Shown here one piece after another: positions 6,481 through 6,845 of a stretch of 6,845 bases of DNA (within the stretch, counting starts at the first letter, position 1; each line of letters starts with the position of its first letter). Source of the stretch: a bacterium (GTDB lineage: Bacteria; Desulfobacterota; UBA8473); assembly GCA_009773075.1 (NCBI GenBank), contig WOUX01000052.1, positions 1-6,845 of the forward strand, in the 5' to 3' direction. Under the pieces are notes generated by a model. It saw only the letters and a program-made list of their open reading frames with translations. It was not told the DNA's origin and did no database searches. The position numbers were made by a program, and so were the translations under genes.

Positions 6481-6492
6481 GATAGACATTTG

Positions 6493-6521
6493 ATATTAGC
6501 TAAAATGTGTCGAATTTTCAA
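6493..6521 (-). promoter_or_regulatory. Candidate sigma-70-type promoter upstream of the sigma-54 promoter
   Basis: TTGAAA (6516-6521; five of six to TTGACA) and TAATAT (6493-6498; four of six to TATAAT) are separated by exactly 17 bases on the minus strand. Predicted start near 6486. The region is A/T-rich, so a chance match is possible. Confidence 0.45.
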
Positions 6522-6536
6522 TGTGTAGAACCGATT

Positions 6537-6549
6537 AGCATCGTATGCT
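6537..6549. promoter_or_regulatory. Small palindrome AGCAT-CGT-ATGCT
   Basis: Perfect 5-bp arms with a 3-bp centre, about 16 bp upstream of the -35 element and about 200 bp upstream of the predicted sigma-54 start. It is a possible distal regulator half-site pair, but the arms are short enough to occur by chance. Confidence 0.25.
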
Positions 6550-6615
6550 CATTTTTAAGCAGATCTCTCGAAATGAGGCAGAAGAGGAATGCCCTCCTAA
6601 TTCAATCTCGGTAAT

Positions 6616-6647
6616 GAGTGTCAGTAAAAATCTCCGGGCTGACACTC
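6616..6647 (-). terminator. Hairpin directly after amt A, possible terminator
   Basis: GAGTGTCAG (6616-6624) and CTGACACTC (6639-6647) form a perfect 9-bp stem with a 14-nt loop, nine bases after the amt A stop codon. There is no T-run after the stem on the minus strand, so it is not a classic intrinsic terminator. It may instead block 3' decay or assist Rho-dependent ending. The right arm also overlaps a second small stem, ACACT/AGTGT (6642-6655), which cannot form at the same time. Confidence 0.45.
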
Positions 6648-6655
6648 TTCAGTGT

Positions 6656-6845
6656 TTATAATGTATATCCGCTTTCACCGTGCTGGCTAAGGTCAAGACC
6701 ATCAGACTCCTCTTCTTCGCTTATCCTTAGACCGAGAGTCCAGTCAAGAATCTTTAATATGGCAAATGTTACAATAAAGGAGTAGACCCACACAGCGCCA
6801 ACGCTTATAAGCTGATCCCATAAAAGCGATGGATTGCCGAACAGC
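6656..6845 (-). CDS. amt: Ammonium transporter, Amt family, C-terminal fragment (copy A, cut by window edge)
   Basis: The last 62 codons of a second ammonium transporter; the gene begins beyond the right edge. The translation shows a final membrane helix (about GAVWVYSFIVTFAILKIL), then LGLRISEEEESDGLDLSQHGESGYTL. The acidic linker followed by GLDLSQHGESGY is the conserved cytoplasmic tail of Amt proteins, matching GLDQSLHGEHGY in the complete copy at 2318-3655. The two tails are clearly related but differ in most other positions, so this is a paralogue and not a recent duplicate. It ends 327 bp before glnD on the same strand, with a hairpin in between, and no PII gene follows it directly. 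If it has its own PII partner, that gene would have to lie upstream, outside the window. Confidence 0.9.
   Translation of the reverse strand, partial: LFGNPSLLWDQLISVGAVWVYSFIVTFAILKILDWTLGLRISEEEESDGLDLSQHGESGYTL

Larger units (their letters stand above)
6329..6655. promoter_or_regulatory. amt A-glnD intergenic regulatory region
   Basis: This 327-bp stretch has no gene I can support on either strand. From the amt A end towards glnD it holds a hairpin (6616-6647), a small palindrome (6537-6549), a -35/-10 promoter candidate (6493-6521), a 20-bp dyad (6461-6480), a second dyad (6434-6450), a very A/T-rich bendable stretch (about 6395-6430) and a -24/-12 promoter (6350-6365). The direct repeat AATGTGT occurs at 6504-6510 and 6520-6526, and ACATTT/AAATGT arms span 6486-6508. 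The density of symmetric elements marks it as the main control region of the glnD-amt-PII-glnA cluster. Confidence 0.6.

Noticed and set aside
6329..6655. Canonical NtrC boxes (TGCACC-N5-GGTGCA) or a small RNA/tRNA gene
   Set aside because: I found no canonical box on either strand and no cloverleaf or other recognisable RNA structure; only the dyads listed.
1..6845. CRISPR array, insertion sequence, integrase or phage genes
   Set aside because: No regular spaced repeats, transposase-like coding, terminal inverted repeats or attachment-like sites were seen; the window is a housekeeping metabolic locus.

Overview
The window carries a nitrogen-assimilation cluster in which every gene I can support reads on the minus strand. 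In transcription order (right to left) it holds the C-terminal end of an ammonium transporter gene cut by the window edge (amt copy A), then glnD (PII uridylyltransferase), a complete amt (copy B), a PII signal protein gene (glnB/glnK type), glnA (type I glutamine synthetase) and the first 47 codons of a glutamine-dependent NAD+ synthetase gene (nadE), cut by the left edge. Assignments rest on recognised family motifs; no database search was run.

Organism: a Gram-negative-type bacterium with bacterial GlnD/PII control, moderate GC content (not calculated), strong AGGAGG-type ribosome sites and an E. coli-like Amt with a signal peptide. The short, Bacillus-like (GSI-alpha) glutamine synthetase beside a full-length GlnD, the likely sigma-54 promoter and a GTTCA-rich intergenic palindrome are compatible with a Desulfobacterota ('deltaproteobacterial') or related anaerobe. 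This placement is an inference of low to moderate confidence.

Layout: 1-141 nadE start; 142-357 spacer with a GTTCA palindrome that also looks like a glnA terminator; 358-1686 glnA; 1687-1862 spacer with an orphan strong Shine-Dalgarno and an 8-bp-arm hairpin; 1863-2201 PII; 2202-2317 spacer with a short palindrome; 2318-3655 amt B; 3656-3712 spacer; 3713-6328 glnD; 6329-6655 a 327-bp regulatory region; 6656-6845 amt A end.

The most informative non-coding stretch is 6329-6655. It holds a good -24/-12 (sigma-54) promoter match just before glnD, a plausible -35/-10 promoter about 150 bp further upstream, and several dyads between and around them, including a 20-bp one with 8 of 10 base pairs matched. 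The arrangement resembles the tandem glnAp1/glnAp2 promoters of enterobacteria, but without canonical NtrC boxes.

How the genes fit together: Amt brings in ammonium; glutamine synthetase turns it into glutamine; GlnD senses glutamine and modifies Tyr51 of PII; PII reports 2-oxoglutarate, ATP/ADP and glutamine status to Amt and other targets; NadE uses glutamine as amide donor. I found no wholly new system. The points worth following are the promoter region, the glnB-glnA leader, the pairing of a GSI-alpha enzyme with GlnD, and the palindromic repeat.
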